A stretch of 64,000 nt of DNA from an uncultured Lachnospiraceae bacterium (GTDB lineage: Bacteria; Bacillota; Clostridia; Lachnospirales; Lachnospiraceae): assembly GCA_949893755.1 (NCBI GenBank), contig CATLCV010000002.1:42665-106664 (forward strand), read 5' to 3'. The notes below the pieces were generated by a model that had not been told where the DNA came from, ran no database searches, and saw only the letters and a list, made by a program, of their open reading frames with translations. Positions 61,720 through 64,000 of this stretch are shown here, piece by piece; the first letter of the stretch is position 1; each line of letters opens with the position of its first letter. The translations under genes and the position numbers were made by a program.

Positions 61720-63126
61720 ATGTCCACAAATGTAAAAATCTATCAGGGCAGCCAGATTGGCGGATGCGTAACGGTCATAACATATACCCCGGAGATATCC
61801 GATAATCCTGCCCTGCGCGAACCGGAAACACAGGCTCCGCCAAAGTGCATGCAGGCCCCCCGGGCAATCCGCCTCATGATCGATTACGGCCAGTCCCTGC
61901 CCGGCTCGGATATCACGGAAGATTTCAAATACGACTGGGAACATGAACCCGTAGACGGCGTTTTCTTTACCCACTACCATGGGGACCATATCGGCCGTTT
62001 CACAGAAATTCCTTCCGGTATAAAGCTGTATATGGGAGCCGTAACACGCAAGGTTCTGACCAATATCTATACATATTTGAAAAATTCCCGGGATTCCGAC
62101 ACAAAAGACAGGGCAAAAAAAGCGCTGTCCATCCTCCATGATGACAACCGGATTGTTGAAGTTACACAGGATTGCCCCATCGTACTCCCTCTCCCCGGTG
62201 AAAACGGAAGGGCCGATGTACAAAACGCGGTCACGGTCACAGGGTACACCATCGACCATTCCGCCTATGACGCCTTTATGTACCTGGTCGAGACACCGGA
62301 GCAGACCATTCTGCACACCGGAGATTTCCGGGGGCATGGTTACCTCGGGAAAAAGATCATCCCCATGATCAATACAGATGTCCGCCGGTCAGGAAACAAG
62401 AATATAGATATCCTCATCACGGAGGGTACTATGATGAACCGCGGTTCGGAAAAAATCATCACAGAAGCTGATCTGCAGAAAGAGGCGGCAGAATATTTCA
62501 AAGATCATAAGTATGTGTTCCTGATCTGCTCTTCTACAAACCTGGATTCCCTTGCTTCCTTTTATGCTGCCGCGCAAAATACAAAGCCCTATGGAATGCG
62601 GATGTACACTTACAGTGAATATGTCATCCGACAGCTAAATACATTTACCGAAGCAGCCGAAAAATATGCCGGCCTCTATCGATTTGAACACGTTTACCAG
62701 CTGGATCTGGAAAGAAGCTTCCCCCATAAGAAATGGGATACGCGCAGAAAGCAGAAAGAGCTCATGAGAGAATATGGATTTCTGGCAGTCATCAAGCCGG
62801 AAGATTTCTGTGAAAAGTATATTGACGAGTTCCTCGATCTAAAGCCTGTCATCATTTATTCCCTATGGGACGGCTATCTGAATCCCCGGCACAAAGCTTA
62901 CAAGGCGGGCTGGGATTCCTTCCTGAAACGGCAGAAGGCAAAAGGCATAGAGGTCAAACATCTTCATACCAGCGGCCATGCCGATGCGGAAATGATTGCC
63001 AGAATGATCAAAGCCGTAGATCCAAAAGAAGCTATTTATCCCATACATACGGAAAACGCGGCTGGGTTTTATGATCTTTCCATCAGCGATGCATTAAAAA
63101 AGAAAATAAGGACTTGTCCCGATTGA
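61720..63126 (+). CDS. Metallo-beta-lactamase-fold protein, RNase J/beta-CASP-like
   Basis: The 468 residues carry the metal-binding motif FFTHYHGDHIGR (about 82-93), ILHTGDFRGHGYLG, and late motifs LHTSGHADAEMIARMI and YPIHTENAAGF that match the beta-CASP B and C motifs of RNase J. An inserted region between (ICSSTNLDSLASFY) fits the beta-CASP domain. It may be an RNA nuclease of the module with the two genes before. It is not a true RNase J, which is longer by about 90 residues. AGGAGG precedes the start. Confidence 0.8.
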   Translation: MSTNVKIYQGSQIGGCVTVITYTPEISDNPALREPETQAPPKCMQAPRAIRLMIDYGQSLPGSDITEDFKYDWEHEPVDGVFFTHYHGDHIGRFTEIPSGIKLYMGAVTRKVLTNIYTYLKNSRDSDTKDRAKKALSILHDDNRIVEVTQDCPIVLPLPGENGRADVQNAVTVTGYTIDHSAYDAFMYLVETPEQTILHTGDFRGHGYLGKKIIPMINTDVRRSGNKNIDILITEGTMMNRGSEKIITEADLQKEAAEYFKDHKYVFLICSSTNLDSLASFYAAAQNTKPYGMRMYTYSEYVIRQLNTFTEAAEKYAGLYRFEHVYQLDLERSFPHKKWDTRRKQKELMREYGFLAVIKPEDFCEKYIDEFLDLKPVIIYSLWDGYLNPRHKAYKAGWDSFLKRQKAKGIEVKHLHTSGHADAEMIARMIKAVDPKEAIYPIHTENAAGFYDLSISDALKKKIRTCPD

Positions 63127-63150
63127 GCAAATACGTTTTCGTTTCTGACA

Positions 63151-63188
63151 AAAACAACGCGGCCCGTAATTTTGACTGCGTTGTTTTT
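63151..63188 (+). terminator. Terminator of the FliG-like/MBL operon
   Basis: Arms AAAACAACGC and GCGTTGTTTT are perfect and followed by TC; the T-run is in the stem end. Confidence 0.8.
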
Positions 63189-63222
63189 CTGCCGTTCTTT
63201 TTATTGCGCATTAATCCCCTCT

Positions 63223-63424
63223 TCAGTCGCTGTTCAGAATTGCCATCATCTCTGCCGGTGTGACAATAAACTCCCTAACCGGATAGTGCTTCTGGTTACC
63301 GGTTACCAGATAAGCGCCGTCCTCCCAACATTGCGCGTAATACCTGAACCGTCGCAGTATCCTCTTTTTTTGACAGCAGAGCAGAAACAATTACATTGGT
63401 GTCAACCACTGCACAGCATTTCAT
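63223..63424 (-). pseudogene. Decayed PIN-domain toxin gene
   Basis: The N-terminal piece starts at ATG 63424 (MKCCAVVDTNVIVSALLSKKED) and stops at 63296 after 42 residues. It has the PIN start with catalytic Asp in DTN. A second frame, ending at 63223, encodes DGAYLVTGNQKHYPVREFIVTPAEMMAIL, the usual PIN toxin C-terminus. The middle 75 or so residues and the frame are lost, with further acidic catalytic residues. The start overlaps the antitoxin stop by 4 nt, as in intact modules. Confidence 0.85.
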
Positions 63425-63735
63425 TCTTTCGCCGCCTTTCTGGCCTTTCGTTCCGCCCTGGCGCTGGAGATTTCCTCATTGATCTCCTCCAGGCTCATCT
63501 CAGGCACATCGGCCGCCTGTCTCCGCATCTCCTCAAATGCTTCGAGCGCTTCCGCTCTTGTCACTACATTTTCCGGAAGCTTTGTTGAAAAAGGAATACC
63601 CCTTACAATCTGAATCTGTTTCATGCACATCCTGAAAACTGTCGGCATATCAGTTCCAAGCGCATCACAAATATCTGCCACATCCTGCTTCAAATCCTTA
63701 TCTACACGAAACTGTATCAGCACCTGTTCGGCCAT
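63421..63735 (-). CDS. RelB/DinJ-family antitoxin
   Basis: The 104 residues start with a ribbon-helix-helix of RelB/DinJ type (VLIQFRVDKDLKQDVADICDALGTDMPTVFRMCMKQI) and have the PF.... segment (IPFSTKLPENVV). The C-terminal half is a charged helix that would wrap the toxin. The antitoxin is intact although its toxin is broken, so it may survive as an autorepressor. AAAGGAG precedes ATG 63735. Confidence 0.9.
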   Translation of the reverse strand: MAEQVLIQFRVDKDLKQDVADICDALGTDMPTVFRMCMKQIQIVRGIPFSTKLPENVVTRAEALEAFEEMRRQAADVPEMSLEEINEEISSARAERKARKAAKE

Positions 63736-63797
63736 CTTTTCATTCTCCTTTTCGGCTTATACAACACCCATATATCAGCATCTATTTTATATGGATT

Positions 63798-63826
63798 ATT
63801 ATAATCATGTTAGCAAATAAAGTCAA
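63798..63826 (-). promoter_or_regulatory. Promoter of the relB-PIN operon
   Basis: TTGACT (63821-63826) and TATAAT (63798-63803) on the minus strand are spaced by 17 nt. Confidence 0.75.
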
Positions 63827-64000
63827 TCCGGTGCCGGTACGCAACCGCTATTTTACTGGACGGATGCCGGACGCGGATGTTTGACAGTTCCATATGATAA
63901 AAATATCCTTCAGGCCCCATAAAGTCTGTATTTTTTTGTCAAATTTTTTGTTTTATTTTATGGTAATTTATAGCAATATGTGATATAATGCTATATAGGA
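63827..64000. other. Right-end intergenic region
   Basis: AT-rich sequence without a gene. TATAAT at 63984-63989 on the plus strand may be the -10 box of a gene beyond the window; the -35 is poor. Confidence 0.35.

Noticed and set aside
61720..63126. RNase J itself
   Set aside because: The core motifs agree, but the protein is shorter than RNase J and is tied to the FliG-like genes. Called only RNase J-like.

Overview
The window looks like a chromosomal segment from a gut-type Lachnospiraceae bacterium (Bacillota, Clostridia). Evidence is the gene order dnaB-rplI-gdpP, the rpsF-ssb-rpsR operon next to a DUF951 gene and a class B sortase, Shine-Dalgarno sites of the AGGAGG type, consensus sigma-A promoters, and a complete beta-mannan utilisation locus of the kind known from Roseburia. 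The genus cannot be told from this sequence alone. The backbone is moderately GC-rich. Several stretches (about 1-4.2 kb, 54.2-55.3 kb and the 31 kb toxin remnant) are clearly AT-rich and look acquired.

Layout. 1-4.1 kb: a giant gene cut by the window edge, coding for an Avs-like (antiviral STAND) nuclease-NTPase. 4.2-8.7 kb: rRNA methyltransferase (rlmD type), YhaM-type exoribonuclease, and a membrane-anchored HtrA-like protein whose catalytic His and Asp appear lost. 8.7-26.2 kb: mannan locus on the minus strand: two LacI regulators, ABC binding protein and permeases, two GH130 phosphorylases, mannobiose-type epimerase, two SGNH acetylesterases, phosphomannomutase, GH1 glycosidase and a mannose-6-P isomerase/ROK kinase fusion. 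26.3-31 kb: mutS2 and a two-component system. 31.0-31.45 kb: a decayed type III toxin-antitoxin (ToxIN/AbiQ) module with promoter, RNA repeats and terminator still readable. 31.5-37.6 kb: sugar-binding lipoproteins, a ferredoxin and a hybrid histidine kinase. 37.9-46.6 kb: replication, ribosomal and c-di-AMP housekeeping genes. 46.8-47.05 kb: an unassigned small RNA with its own promoter and terminator.

47.1-59.2 kb is a long minus-strand island built around the Pnkp/Hen1 RNA-repair pair. It also contains a calcineurin-like phosphatase, an ADP-ribosylglycohydrolase, a PD-(D/E)XK-like protein, several unrecognised proteins and, at its head, an HTH regulator with a palindromic operator in its own promoter. 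59.4-63.1 kb carries small regulators and a three-gene plus-strand set: a protein with a FliG C-terminal-like domain, a paralogue of its N-terminal domain, and an RNase J-like metallo-beta-lactamase protein. The window ends with a RelB-type antitoxin whose PIN toxin partner has lost its middle.

How the parts work together. The mannan locus reads as one pathway: import of acetylated manno-oligosaccharides, deacetylation, epimerisation, phosphorolysis, and entry of mannose-1-P, mannose and glucose into glycolysis. The 47-63 kb region reads as a defence or stress module centred on RNA damage and repair. Both toxin remnants show internal deletion of the toxin with the antitoxin side preserved.
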